Shown here one piece after another: positions 1-10,839 of a stretch of DNA of 64,000 bases. The translations under genes and the position numbers were made by a program. The notes beneath the pieces are model-generated. The model was not told the origin of the DNA, did not search any database, and worked only from the letters and a program-made list of their open reading frames with translations. The stretch covers positions 44,035,127-44,099,126 of the forward strand of contig NC_080043.1 in NCBI RefSeq assembly GCF_012489685.1, in the 5' to 3' direction. Numbering within the stretch: the stretch's first letter is position 1; each line of letters opens with the position of its first letter. This DNA is from Lotus japonicus (taxonomy: Eukaryota > Streptophyta > Magnoliopsida > Fabales > Fabaceae).

Positions 1-143
1 ATTGGCACAAAATGGATTTTCAGAAACAAGTCTGATGAAAATGGAATTGTCACCAGAAACAAAGCAAGACTGGTTGCTCAGGGGTATTCTCAGATAGAGG
101 GAATTGACTTTGATGAAACCTTTGCACCAGTAGCAAGACTGGA

Positions 144-1312
144 TGAAGGTGTGAAAAACGACTAGAAGAGGGGGTTGAATAGCGTTTTCAATATAAAAAC
201 TTTCCCTTTAAGATTTAAAGTAAATCTTTTCGGTTTCTCTAAGATAGATGGTGCAGCGGATAAAGATAGAGAGAAGAGAGAAGCACACAAGTATTTTATC
301 CTGGTTCACTTGATAAATCCCTCAAGCTAATCCAGTCCACCCGTTAAGGTGATTTCTTCCTTCTTAGAATGAAGGCAATCCACTAATCAGATAATTGTTA
401 CAACTGCACTTGAAACCTACAAGTGACTAACAATACACTGACTTAGCTCACACTAAGATTCACTCTCTTAGTCTTCTCTAGGATCCGATCAACCTTGATC
501 TCCTAAAGGAATCACCACTAAGATTCACTCTCTTAGTCTTCTTAAGGATACTGACCTACCCGGTCCCTTAAGGAAAATCAAACAACTGTTTGAGGTTGGT
601 GTTTACAAAGGTTTGCTTCTAAATAAGCTGAGTGTAAACTAAATAAGAACAGATGAAGAAAGTAGAGGCTTGAATCTTTTCTTGTATTGCAGCTCTTGAT
701 CTCTCTCTTGGTCTTTCTTCTTTTCTTCAGCCTTTTATAGTCCAAGGTGCAGATGATATTTCTGTTGAGAGAATATGACCGTTGGAGGGCATTTCTGGAA
801 CTTCCAGAACCTGCTGAGGCTGAACCTTGGTAGGTAGGCTTAACCAATGACTTCTGATCAGAGGAATGCTTCGTGTTGGAACTTGTGAAGCTTGGTGATC
901 AGAGTCAGAGGGATGCTTGGATCCTCTGACCTTCGTAACTTCTGCTTCTGGACCTTCAGAGCTTCTGGACCTTCAGAGCCTCTGGTCCCTCAGAGCTTCT
1001 GGTCTTCAGATCTTCTGATCCTCAGATCTTCTGATCCTCTGATCCTCAGATCTTCAGATCTTCTGGACCTTCAGAGCCTCTGGTCTTCAGATCCTCTGAT
1101 CTTCAGATCTTCTGGACCTTCAGAGCCTCTGGTCTTCAGATCCTCTGATCTTCAGAACTTCTGACGAATATATCTTCTGGTGTCAGAATCAGAACCTGTT
1201 TGTCAAAACACTCAAGACAAACATTAGAGTATCATAGTTGTTCATCCACAAATAAATACTTGTTATCATCAAAACATAGAGTTGTACCACATGACCAAAT
1301 CTTGATCTTACA
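144..1312 (-). mobile_element. Solo LTR of a C-type Sirevirus-like copia, inside element A RT
   Basis: On the minus strand it starts TGTAAGATCAAG and ends CACACCTTCA, the same termini as the LTRs of C2. Its length of 1169 bp matches the 1172 bp C2 LTR. The five bases CTGGA flank both ends (139-143 and 1313-1317). Removing the LTR and one CTGGA restores the RT frame exactly. No internal region is present, so this is the product of LTR-LTR recombination. A minisatellite of TCAGAGCTTCTGGACC-like units occupies about 940-1165. Confidence 0.95.
940..1165. repeat. Minisatellite inside the solo LTR
   Basis: Short units of the form CTTCAGAGCCTCTGGTC and CTTCAGATCCTCTGATC repeat irregularly. The same array, with different copy number and unit composition, occurs in every C-type LTR of the window (about 6100-6215, 7200-7400, 10995-11125, 21160-21250). 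Long open frames across it are by-products of the repeat. Confidence 0.85.
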
Positions 1313-2835
1313 CTGGAGTCTATAAGATTATTGTTGGGAGTTGCATGTCTTCTTAAGTTCAGACTCTACCAGATGGATGTCAAGAGTGCATTTCTGAATG
1401 GTTACTTAAATGAAGAAGTATATGTAGAGCAACCTACAGGGTTCATAGATCCTCATCATCCAGACTATGTATACAGATTAAGGAAAGCACTGTATGGATT
1501 GAAGCAAGCTCCCAGAGCTTGGTATGAAAGGCTTACTGAATTTCTTGTTAGTAATGGATATTGCAAGGGAGGAATTGACAAGACCTTATTTGTTAAGAAT
1601 GACAAAGGAAAGCTCATGATAGCACAAATCTATGTGGATGATATAGTCTTTGGAGGGATGTCAAACACGATGGTGGAGCATTTCGTTCAACAAATGAAGT
1701 CTGAGTTTGAAATGAGCTTAGTTGGTGAGTTGAGTTATTTTCTAGGTCTACAAGTGAAGCAAATGGAGGATTCCATGTTTATCTCACAGAGCAAATATGC
1801 CAAGGGCTTGGTCAAGAAGTTTGGTTTAGAGAAGTCAGGTCACAAGAGAACCCCAGCTGCAACTCATGTTAAATTAACCAAGGATGAGCAGGGAGAAGAT
1901 GTTGATCAAAGTCTCTATAGAAGCATGATAGGAAGCCTGTTGTATCTTACTGCTAGTAGACCTGACATCACTTTTGCTGTTGGTGTGTGTGCCAGATACC
2001 AAGCTGCTCCTAAAGCAAGTCATCTACTGCAAGTAAAGAGAATCATCAAGTACATCAATGCTACAAGAGATTATGGTATTCTCTATACTCATGATACAAA
2101 CTCTTCTTTTGTTGGATATTGTGATGCAGATTGGGCAGGTAGTGCAGATGACAAAACTATGTATCTTTATCAACCGCAGAAGCAGAACTATGTTTCTTTT
2201 TAGGAAATAATCTAATCTCGTGGTTTAGTAAGAAGCAGAACTATGTATCTTTATCAACCGCAGAAGCAGAGTATATTGCTGCTGGAAGCAGTTGCACACA
2301 ACTCATGTGGATGAAGCAAATGCTCAAGGAGTATGATGTTGAACAAGATGTCATGACATTGTATTGTGACAATCTCAGTGCAATCAATATTTCCAAAAAT
2401 CCTATTCAGCACAGCAGGACCAAGCACATTAACATAAGAAATCATTTTATCAGGGAATTAGTGGAGGATAAAATTGTCACTTTGGAGCATGTTACATCTG
2501 AGAAGCAATTGGCTGACATATTTACAAAGCCCCTTGATGCAAGCACTTTTGATAAATTAAGAGGAAATCTTGGGATTTTCCTCTTTGAAGGAGCATAGCA
2601 ATTAACGTTCCTAAAGGTGTTAACGGCTAGTTTTACTTTTCTCATCATTAACTGCCGTTGTGATGTCAGCAGAGAGAAGGCTACTTCTTTGCTCAACTGC
2701 TATATAACCTCCTTCAACGGGCAAATTGTCCCCATTCAACCGATTATACTTCTTCATTTTGCAAGTTTTAACTTCCTTCATTTTCAATTTCTCATCAATT
2801 TTCTGTGTTCAAAGTGTTGTGTCACTTTAATCATC

Positions 2836-3618
2836 ATGTCTGAAGCATCAGGGAAGCACGACTATGTCAAGGCCAAGGTTGAAAGAACCCCACTTGGTGT
2901 GAAATGCATGGGCCTCAAGAGTGGTTCATCAGGTACTAAGAAGAAGTTTGAGAAGAAGACAACCAAGATTCCATCAAGAAAGGTGTATCAGTCTCAAGCT
3001 CATGACAATACTACCTCAAATGCTCCTATTATTGAAGATGTCACAGATGAAGAAGAACTTTCTGCTGAAAACTCTCCCATTGGTTCTAATCAAGATGTTG
3101 TGCCCGATGTTAGGGCTTCTGTACTTGCAGATGGTTCAACCCAAGAAATTTCTAGGAAGGAATCCACTGCTCATGAAGATTCAGGTGTACCCACTCATTC
3201 TGATGAATCTTCTTCTCCTTCGAAAGAGGATGAACCAGTACATGTGACCATTGATGATTCTCAGTCCAAGGACTCTAGCCAGGCTCCTGCCTCTATTCAG
3301 AACATCTCTGATGATAACTCTGATGATGTTCCGTTAACTGCTTCTCTGCCTGATAGTGTTGCTGCAAGGATCAAGAGAAAAAGAAGGGTTCCTGATGTTG
3401 AAGAATCTCCTGCTCCAAAGAAGAAGACCAAGTCCACTCCAACAACTTCCAAGTCCAAGCAAAAAGATGTGAAGGGAAAAGGTAAGCAACAGAAAGTTAA
3501 ATCCAAGAGTGTCAAGAAGAAGACGGTTCCACTTGCTGCTGAGGAATCTGGGTCAGATGTTGAGGGGGATGTCGAGGACATCTTGCCTTCTGAGAATTTG
3601 AATTTGAAGGAAAACTGA
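2836..3618 (+). CDS. Element A extra ORF downstream of pol (env-like position)
   Basis: The open frame runs on from 2617, but the ATG at 2836 begins a hydrophilic protein of about 260 residues. It is rich in Ser, Lys, Asp and Glu, with basic clusters such as KRKRR and KKKTK in the last third that look like nuclear localisation signals. There is no signal peptide or membrane segment from this start. It lies 237 bp after the RNase H stop and before the polypurine tracts, where Sireviruses carry their so-called envelope-like gene. Sequence gives no support for an envelope function. It is shorter than the matching ORF of C1 and probably represents only part of it. Confidence 0.6.
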   Translation: MSEASGKHDYVKAKVERTPLGVKCMGLKSGSSGTKKKFEKKTTKIPSRKVYQSQAHDNTTSNAPIIEDVTDEEELSAENSPIGSNQDVVPDVRASVLADGSTQEISRKESTAHEDSGVPTHSDESSSPSKEDEPVHVTIDDSQSKDSSQAPASIQNISDDNSDDVPLTASLPDSVAARIKRKRRVPDVEESPAPKKKTKSTPTTSKSKQKDVKGKGKQQKVKSKSVKKKTVPLAAEESGSDVEGDVEDILPSENLNLKEN

Positions 3619-3889
3619 GTGTGAAGTATGCCATCCTTTGCCATACTGAGATCTGTGTAGTTGTGCAAATTATGTGTTTTGTTGTGTTGATGGCTTTGGT
3701 CTGTAACAATTTGAAGACAAGTTCAAGAGAAAGGAAATTAATTGACTGGTTGTTTAGCTACTGTTGGTTCTTGATGCATTTGATGATTAGCTTCTGTTCA
3801 CACTGCTTCTTGTGTGTTGATTAGCACTTGTTGGATCCTTAGTACTGTGCGTTATGAAGTGTGCTGGTTGTTAGTAAGATGCATCATTT

Positions 3890-3986
3890 GACGGGGAGTC
3901 TGCTACTAAGGGGGAGCTTTGGTTCTCTTTGTTTACTCTCTCTGTTCAGTAAGTTGTTTTAGACAAAATTTGACAAAGGGGGAGAT
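3890..3986 (+). promoter_or_regulatory. Tandem polypurine tracts of element A
   Basis: Three purine runs, GACGGGGAG near 3890, AAGGGGGAGC near 3909 and AAAGGGGGAGAT ending at 3986, precede the LTR. The last abuts the LTR start and would prime plus-strand DNA synthesis. Multiple polypurine tracts upstream of the 3' LTR are a described Sirevirus trait. Confidence 0.8.
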
Positions 3987-4854
3987 TGTTGTTACTTTGT
4001 TGTCTTGCATTTTGTCAAAAAACAACTGGATGTCGAAGCTCATGTCGTGGCATCTGCTTTTGTGTTGCTAGGACATCAGTCCTATGCTTGGAACGTTAAT
4101 TGTGGGCCCTTGTAGATCTTATGAAGATATATTTTTATAGTTACTTGAGGAACAAGTAGCTGTACAGGAAGAGTTTGATTTGTTGGTTGTTATTTTTTGA
4201 AACAATCTTTGATAAAAGATTGAGTTTCTATCTTCACGTTTGAAACAATATCTTGGAGATTCAGTTTTGATTTGTTGCTGATATCAGTTACTTTAGCAAA
4301 GCAAACCCTATTGCCCAAGCCACCGTTGCTGAAGACTACAAAAGAACAAAGACCTAAAGCTTGAAGACGACGGAAGCTAATAGAGAGATCGAGTGTTTTA
4401 GGATTGTGATTGTTCTTTGTTATTTGTTAATTGTGATCATATCTTGCTCACTGATTCTATAAAGCAAGGTTATGATCTGTGTTGGTTGCATCTGCAAACT
4501 CTGATTGTTGATTGTTCATTACCAATCACTGTGGCAGTGATTGAGAGAAAGTGAGAGGGGCTCTCATACTTAGGTTGAGGTTCTAAGTAGAAATACACTG
4601 GGTAGATTAGGAAGTGAACTATGAACTGAGGTGTTCATCAGTGTCTGTAATTCCTAAATCTTGAGATAGTGGATTTCCTTTCTTTGGGCGAAGCCCTCCA
4701 GACGTAGGTGAAGTTTTTCACTGAACTGGGTTACCAATTCTTGTGTCTTGTTTACTTGTGCTTTTTGTTTATTGCTGTTATTGTTAGTCAATTGTCGAAC
4801 CTGTTGTCTCAGCATCGTGTAGAACATTCGTCCTGTGAGAGAACCAGAATTTCA
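3987..4854 (+). repeat. 3' LTR of element A
   Basis: It starts TGTTGTTACTTTG immediately after a polypurine tract and ends in AGAATTTCA, where gypsy RNase H coding sequence begins abruptly. Length is 868 bp. The 5' LTR is not in the window, so identity and target duplication cannot be tested. Confidence 0.8.
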
Positions 4855-5822
4855 ATGTATAATTTATGTACCCCCAATTCAATGGCAAGTCTCAAACCAA
4901 CTATTAACGCTTCATACTCAGCTTGATTGTTGCTCGCCCTAAATCCAAACTTTAACAATTGTTCAATCAACATTCTATCTGGGCTTTCAATTGACACACC
5001 AGCCCCGCTTCCTAACTCATTTGATGAACCATCAACTGAGAGGACCCACTCTGAATTTTCTTTGTCGCCTTCGGTGGGCGTTAGTTCTGCTACAAAATCA
5101 ATCAAACTTTGAATTGTAACTTGTCCTCTTGGCTCATAAATGATGTCATACTCTGACAGTTCCACCGACCAACTGACCAATCGCCCTAATAAATCGGGTT
5201 TCTGCAAAACTTTCCGCAGCGGAATGTCGGTCTTGACCCTTACTTGATAGCTCTGAAAGTACGGCCGGAGTCGCCTGGCCGTTTTCAGTATTGCTAAGGC
5301 TGCTTTTTCTATTTTCTGATAGCGCACCTCTGCCCCTTGCAATGTATGACTAACAAAGTATACGATTTTATACTGCTTGTTCTCTTCCTGAAGCAAAACT
5401 GTACTGACCGCCGCATCAGTGACCGCCAGATAGAGTCAGAGGAATCGCCGGTGTAGGTTTAGCCAACATAGGTGGCGAGGCTAATAACTCTTTTAACTGT
5501 TGAAAAGCTTCTTCACATGCCCTAGTCCACTGAAAGGCTGTATTCTTCTTTAAACATGCAAAGAATGGCGTCGCCTTGTCTCCCGCCTTTGGCAAAAAAC
5601 GAGATAAGGCCGCCAACCTTCCTGTTAACCTCTGGACCTCACGAACGTTAGAGGGGCTTTTCATATTCAAAATAGCTTTACACTTATCTGGATTAACCTC
5701 AATACACCTTGAGGTGATCATGAATCCAAGAAATTTACCGCCCAAAATCCCAAAGGAGCACTTTTCTAGATTCAGCCTCATATTATACCTTCTGATTTGC
5801 ACAAACGCTTCAAATGCATCGC
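4855..5822 (-). pseudogene. Element T (Ty3/gypsy, Tat-type): C-terminal RT and tandem RNase H domains
   Basis: Read on the minus strand from 5822, the RT C-terminus shows LNLEKCSFG and FLGFMITSRGI-like motifs, then the connecting RNase H (FVSHTLQGAEVRYQKIEK). A second RNase H domain follows (LSVDGSSNELGSGAGV, NNQAEYEAL). Two RNase H domains are the hallmark of the Tat lineage. The frame breaks at about 5400-5440. It is cut by element A at 4854 and by C1 at 5823; the N-terminal RT and protease are missing. Matching gag and LTR lie at 32495-34189. Confidence 0.85.
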
Positions 5823-7052
5823 TGTAAGATCAAGTTTTGGTCTAGTAGTACAACTCTATGTTTTGATGATTACATGTTAACTATTATGTATGAACAATTA
5901 TGGTACTCCTACGTTGTTTTCTGAGTGTTCTAATGACAGGCCATGACTCTGGTCTTATTTCACATAATTCAGAAGCACTTTGCTAAAAGAGTAACCTCTG
6001 CAACGCTTTCGCACGTACTATGTTCAATCTGAACAGTAGATCAAGCTTCAGAAGATCTGAAGATTATAAAGCTCTGATATGGATTCAGCTCACTAGAAGC
6101 TCTAAGGATCAGAAGCTCTGAAGGATCAGAAGCTCTGAAGAATCAGACACTCTTAAGGATCAGAAGCTCTGAAGGATCAGAAGCTCTGAAGGTCCAGAAG
6201 CTCTGAAAGTCAGAAGCTGAGTAGTGAAGATTCTAAAGTCCAAGAGTAAGCTGGCTCTGAAGAACAAGTACTTCTCCTCTGAGTCTAGAAGCATAAGGTA
6301 CAAAGGTTAGAGGATCCAAGCTTCCCTCTGACTCTGATCACCAAGCTTCACAAGTTCCAAGATGTAGCATCACTCTGATCAGAAGTCAACAAGGATAAAG
6401 TTCATGTCACTATCCAATGTACAAAAGCAATTGTACCATTCCTGACGACCTTACCTAACTGATTCAGCCACAGCAGAACCTGGAAAACCCAGATCTACCC
6501 TCCAACGGTAGTATTCCGTGCAAACTTCGAAACCTAATTCCTTGGAGTATATAAAGAAGCTGAAAATGAAAGATGCTTTTGAGAAGAAACTTTGTTGAAG
6601 CTCCCGCGAAAATCAAATACTCTCTCAAAGCATTCCTTCTTCACATTGTATTAATAGTGTTTACTATTAGCTTTCTAAGAAGCATTTCTTTGTAAACCCA
6701 AATCTTCAAATAGTTGTTTGATTTTCCTTTAGGTGACCAAGGTTGGTCGGATCCTAGAGAAGACTAAGAGAGTGAATCTTAGTGATAGCTAAGTCAATGT
6801 ATTGTTAGTCACTTTGCAGGTAGCAAGTGCAGTTGTAACAAACTCTGATTAGTGGATTGCCTTCATTCTAAGAAGGAAGAAATCACCTTAACGGGTGGAC
6901 TGAATTAGCTTGAGGGATTTATCAAGTGAACCAGGATAAAATCATTTGTGTGCTTTCCTTAACTCTTATCTTAGCACTTTTCTCTTTGGCGGTTGAAGAG
7001 ATTTACTTAAATCTCAAGTGGGTCGAGTTTTTAGTTTTAAAAACGCTATTCA
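5823..7052 (+). repeat. C1 5' LTR, left part
   Basis: It begins TGTAAGATCAAGTTTTGG and closely matches the C1 3' LTR at 20888, including the distinctive TCTAGTAGTAC start and the AGAAGCTCTGAAGGATC repeats. It is broken at ATTCA (7048-7052) by insertion of C2. The last 32 bp of the LTR lie at 11977-12008 after the second ATTCA. Confidence 0.9.
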
Positions 7053-8224
7053 TGTAAGATCAAGATTTGGTCATGTGGTACAACTCTATGTTTTGATGAT
7101 AACAAGTATTTATCTGCGGATGAACAATTATGGTACTCTAACGTTTGTCTTGAGTGTTTTGACAAACAGGTTCTGATTCTGATAACAGAAGATATATTCA
7201 TCAAAAGATCTGAAGGTCCAGACGCTCTGAAGGTCCAGAAGCTCTGAAGGTCCAGAAGCTCTGAAGGTCCAGAAGCTCTCAAGGACCAGAAGCTCTGAAG
7301 GGCCAGTGGCTCTGAAGGTCCAAAAGCTCTGAAGGACCAGAGGCTCTGAATGTCCAGAGGCTCTGAAGGTCCAGAAGCTCTGAAGGTCCAGAAGCAGAAG
7401 TTACGAAGGTCAGAGGATCCAAGCTTCCCTCTGACTCTGATCACCAAGCGTCGTCAGATCAGAAGTAAATGGTTAAAGGCAAATGTCACTATCAAGAAGT
7501 ACAAGAGCAGGTACTATTCTGACAAGCCTACCTACCAAGGTTCAGCCACAGCAGGTTCTGGAAGTTCCAGAAATGCCCTCCAACGGTCACATTTTCTCAA
7601 CAGAAATATCCTTTGCACCTTGGACTATTAAAGGCTGAAGAAGAGAAGAAAGACTGAGGAGAGAGAAACCAAGAGCTGCAATACAAGAAAAGATTCAAGC
7701 CTCCACTTTCTTCATCTGTTCTTATTTAGTTTTCACTTAGCTTATTCAGAAGCAAACCTTTGTAAACACCAACCTCAAACATTTGTTTGTTTTTCCTTAA
7801 GGGACCAGGTAGGTCAGTATCCTTAAGAAGACTAGGATCTGTGTATCTTAGTGGTGATTCCTTAAGGGACCGGTTAGGTCAGTATCCTTGAGAAGACTAA
7901 GAGAGTGAATCTTAGTGTTTACTAGTTCATTGTATTGTTAGTCACTGAGCAGGTTGCAAGTGCAGCTGTAACAAACTCTGAATAGTGGATTGCCTTCATT
8001 CTAAGAAAGAAGAAATCACCTTAACGGGTGGACTGGATTAGCTTGAGGGATTTATCAAGTGAACCTGGATAAAATACTTGTGTGCTTCTCTCTTCTCTCA
8101 ATCTTTATCCGCAGCACCAACAATCTCAGATAAACCGAAAAGATTTACTTTAAATCTTAAGGGGAAAGTTTTTATATTCAAAACTCTATTCAGCCCCCCC
8201 TTCTAGTCATTTTTCACACCTTCA
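7053..8224 (+). repeat. C2 5' LTR
   Basis: It starts TGTAAGATCAAG and ends ACACCTTCA, 1172 bp. It has a minisatellite (GGTCCAGAAGCTCTGAA-type units, 7200-7400). Relative to the C2 3' LTR it lacks about 24 bp near 7447, where the TTCACAAGTTCC segment is missing, and it differs at scattered bases. Confidence 0.9.
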
Positions 8225-8225
8225 A

Positions 8226-8238
8226 TGTGTATCAGAGC
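8226..8238 (+). promoter_or_regulatory. C2 primer-binding site (altered)
   Basis: TGTGTATCAGAGC directly follows the LTR end. It resembles the initiator-Met tRNA primer-binding site TGGTATCAGAGC used by copia elements, with a changed first part. Pairing to the tRNA would be weakened. Confidence 0.75.
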
Positions 8239-8300
8239 GCAAGTTCTGATTACCACACTTTACAATGTTCAGTAGATCCGGGCCAGTGTGAAAAACTCAT

Positions 8301-9974
8301 GGATTCCACCACTACTACAAGCAAATATAGATAGAGTGCAAGACCACCTATCTTTGATGGTTAGAGATTTGATTACTGGAAAGACAGAATCGAAAGCTTC
8401 ATTCTTGGCTTTGATCCTGATCTCTGGGATTTTGTTGTTGATGGCTACACCCCTCCTGTTGATGAACATGGTGTAAACATCCCAAGGGAGAAGATGAGTG
8501 ACGATCAAAAGAAGGAGTTCAGAGATCATCACAGATCAAGAGCTATTCTGCAAAGTGTCATTTCATATGAAAAATATGAGAAAATTACTGATCGTGATTC
8601 TGCTAAGTGTATCCTTGACTCCTTGAAGATGACCCATGAAGGAAACAAGAAGGTGAAAGAATCAAAGGCGTTGTCTTTGATCAGGAAGTATGAATCCTTC
8701 CAAATGGAACCCAGTGAGTCCATTGAGGATATGTTTTCCAGATTCCAGTTGCTCATTGCTGGAATTAGACCCCTCAACAAAAGCTACACCACTGCTGATC
8801 ATGTCATGAGGATCCTTAGAGGTATTCCTGAAAGCTGGATGCCTTTGATAACTTCCTTGGAGCTCACAAGAGATGTTGAGCATATGAGTTTTGAAGAACT
8901 CATAAGCATACTGAAGTGTCCTGAACTGAAGCGTGCTGAATATCAGGATCAGAAGAAGAAGTCTATAGCCTTGAAATCCAAATCTGAAAAGGCTAAAGCT
9001 CTCCAAGCAGTTGTAGAAGAATCTGAAGAAACCTCTGAAGATTCTGATGAGGATGAGCTAACCCTGATATCCAGAAAGCTCAACTGCATCTGGAAGCACA
9101 GGCAGAGCAAATACAAAGACTCATCAAAGGACAAAAAGTCAAAGAAGCATTTCAAAGCAAAGAAAGGCCTCATGGTGACTTTTGATGAATCAGAGTCAGA
9201 GGATGTTGACTCTGATGGAGAAGCTGTTGAAGGACTCATGGCTATTGTCAAGAACAAAGATGCAGAGTCTAAGGATGCACCTAATGCTGAATCTGCATCA
9301 CATGAAGAGCCAGACTATGACGATGAAAATGAGGTATTTGCCTCCTTCTCAACTTCTGAACTTAAAGATGCTTTGTCTGAAATTATGGATAAATATAACT
9401 CTCTCTTGACTAAGCATAAAAAGTTGAAAAATAATTTCTCTGTTGCCTCCAAGATGCTTTTTCTGAATTAAATGTGAGTAATCGTGTTTTAGTTAACTCT
9501 AACTCTGTGCTCAAAAATCAAATTATTAAGTTAGAAGAAGTTATTGCTTGTGATGTCTCTGATAGTAAGAATGAATGTAAATATTAAAACTCCTTTCAAA
9601 GATTCCTGGCTAAAAGCGTAGACAGAAGCTTAATGGCTTCAATGATCTATGGCGTAAGCAGAAATGGAATATATGGCATTGGCTATTCTAAACCTTCTGA
9701 AGTTGCTCCATCATCTCTTAAGAAAGGAGCTTTCTCTATGTCAAAATATCATGCTCAAATTTCTTTATATTATCCTGCTGAAAGACCCAAAGTTGTCAGA
9801 ACTTCTGGGCTAACTAACAAGAAAGGACCCAGAAAGTGGGTACCTAGGGATAAGATTATATATGTTGCAGATATCCTCAATAGGTCCATCGAAACTCGAA
9901 CCATGGAACCTGGACAGTGGATGCAGGCAACACATGACGGGAAAAAGGCATATGTCCCAAGATCTAAAACTTGA
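8301..9974 (+). pseudogene. C2 gag, with zinc knuckle deleted
   Basis: The frame opens near 8301 (MDSTTTT-like start), has a stop within the first 12 codons, then runs openly 8494-9471. The protein aligns with C1 Gag (FSRFQLLIAGIRPLNKSYTT, LKSKSEKAKALQA). The C1 segment from GKAKGKHESSS through the CCHC knuckle to the following RKLKK is absent, so the chain passes from KYKDSSKDKK straight to SKKHFKAKKG without a frameshift. A further stop and a separate open stretch 9633-9974 follow, ending in the gag tail that overlaps the protease frame in complete relatives. Confidence 0.85.
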
Positions 9975-10069
9975 ACCTGAAAGGTGAAGTTGATATTGGA
10001 GGCATCAGTAGAGTAAGATTTGGTCAAGGAATCATTGGTTTTTTATAAGAACCCCTCTGTTGATATTCT

Positions 10070-10839
10070 GAACGCTATTCATGTTGGAATTAATGATAAG
10101 CTTGACTCTGACAAGTCAAAGCTAGCTGAAAAAGCTTGCAGAGATGAGCATGACTGTTTCATAAAGAAACAAAGACTCAGAACTTGACAAACCAGAAGCA
10201 ACAACATCAGAAGATGCTACTACAACTTCTGACTTGCGTCATCAGAAGAAGAGTAGGTTTATAGCTTCTCATTCTGAAGTATCTGAAGATGGAATTTTAT
10301 CTAGAATGGAGATGTCACCAGAACCTCTGGACTTTGACACTTCTGCTCTCATTAGAAGATATACTAATCAGAAGCCAAGTATCCCTTGGTATTCCTTCTG
10401 AGGGGGAGTATTTCGTTTTATGCTCTTACTAATTTTTTTTTCCACCTTCATTCTTTTTGCTTATGACAAAAAGGGGGAGAACTAATAGTATCTTGACAAC
10501 TCCCTTATGTGATCAATTTCTATGCTCTGACGATACATTATGATTGATGTCATCTCTTTCAATGCTATGATAGATCTTATGACTCAATTAACTCTGATCA
10601 CATACTTCAATATAGCTCAGAATCTAGATACTTCTAATGTGGTTGATATTAAGTATTAGATTCAGGGGGAGCTTAGCTCAGAATCAAGCTCGAGTCTTGG
10701 ATTCAGAAGAAGCTAGATAAACTATACACATCAGGATAAGCTTTAACTCTGATACCTTATACTCTGAGTGTATTCAGTTTATTTGTTTAGAGTTGTTCAT
10801 CAAAATACATGGTTTTGTCATCATCAAAAAGGGGGAGAT
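10070..10839 (+). other. C2 residual interior: integrase scrap and polypurine tracts
   Basis: About 10076-10190 corresponds to the end of copia integrase (SIHVRFDDKLDSDKSKLAEK-like, frame broken). It is followed by sequence resembling the int-RT linker and then non-coding DNA. Purine runs GAGGGGGAGTA near 10402, AAAAAGGGGGAGAAC near 10469, CAGGGGGAGCTTA near 10662 and AAAAAGGGGGAGAT ending at 10839 repeat the Sirevirus multiple-polypurine pattern. The last abuts the 3' LTR. Confidence 0.75.

Larger units (their letters stand above)
1..2598 (+). pseudogene. Element A reverse transcriptase and RNase H (broken)
   Basis: The Ty1/copia RT begins at base 1 (KWIFRNK and ETFAPVARL motifs), is interrupted by the solo LTR 144-1312, and resumes in the same frame at 1313. 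Later landmarks are QMDVKSAFLNG near 1370, LYGLKQAPRAW near 1490, the catalytic YVDD near 1630, and the RNase H CDADWAG near 2120. The RNase H ends with the copia signature ADIFTKPL near 2515-2540 and a stop near 2598. A duplicated 32-bp block at 2155-2186 replaces the normal RKSTSGG region and creates a stop at about 2201. Product if intact: the polymerase that copies element RNA. This copy is inactive. Confidence 0.9.
1..4854 (+). mobile_element. Element A: Sirevirus-like Ty1/copia retrotransposon, 5' part outside window
   Basis: In order the sequence shows the reverse transcriptase, RNase H, a separate downstream ORF, several polypurine tracts and a 3' LTR. An extra ORF after pol plus repeated polypurine tracts is the known Sirevirus layout. 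The 3' LTR ends at 4854 inside a gypsy RNase H coding sequence, so A inserted into that gypsy element (T). The 5' LTR, gag, protease and integrase would lie before position 1. RT is interrupted by a solo LTR at 144-1312. Confidence 0.85.

Noticed and set aside
892..1164. Open frame of 90 codons, also similar frames at 7046-7447 and 10966-11166
   Set aside because: They run through LTR minisatellites and consist of repeated Ser/Leu/Pro/Phe words; not genes.
2617..2835. Upstream extension of the element A extra ORF with a hydrophobic segment (possible signal peptide)
   Set aside because: The segment overlaps the RNase H-to-ORF spacer, the composition changes sharply at the Met at 2836, and the C1 counterpart has no such leader; treated as untranslated, though not excluded.
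8303..8320. CACTACTACAAG resembling a CACTA transposon left end
   Set aside because: It encodes the start of C2 Gag (Ser/Thr codons), has no subterminal repeats and no partner end; chance match.
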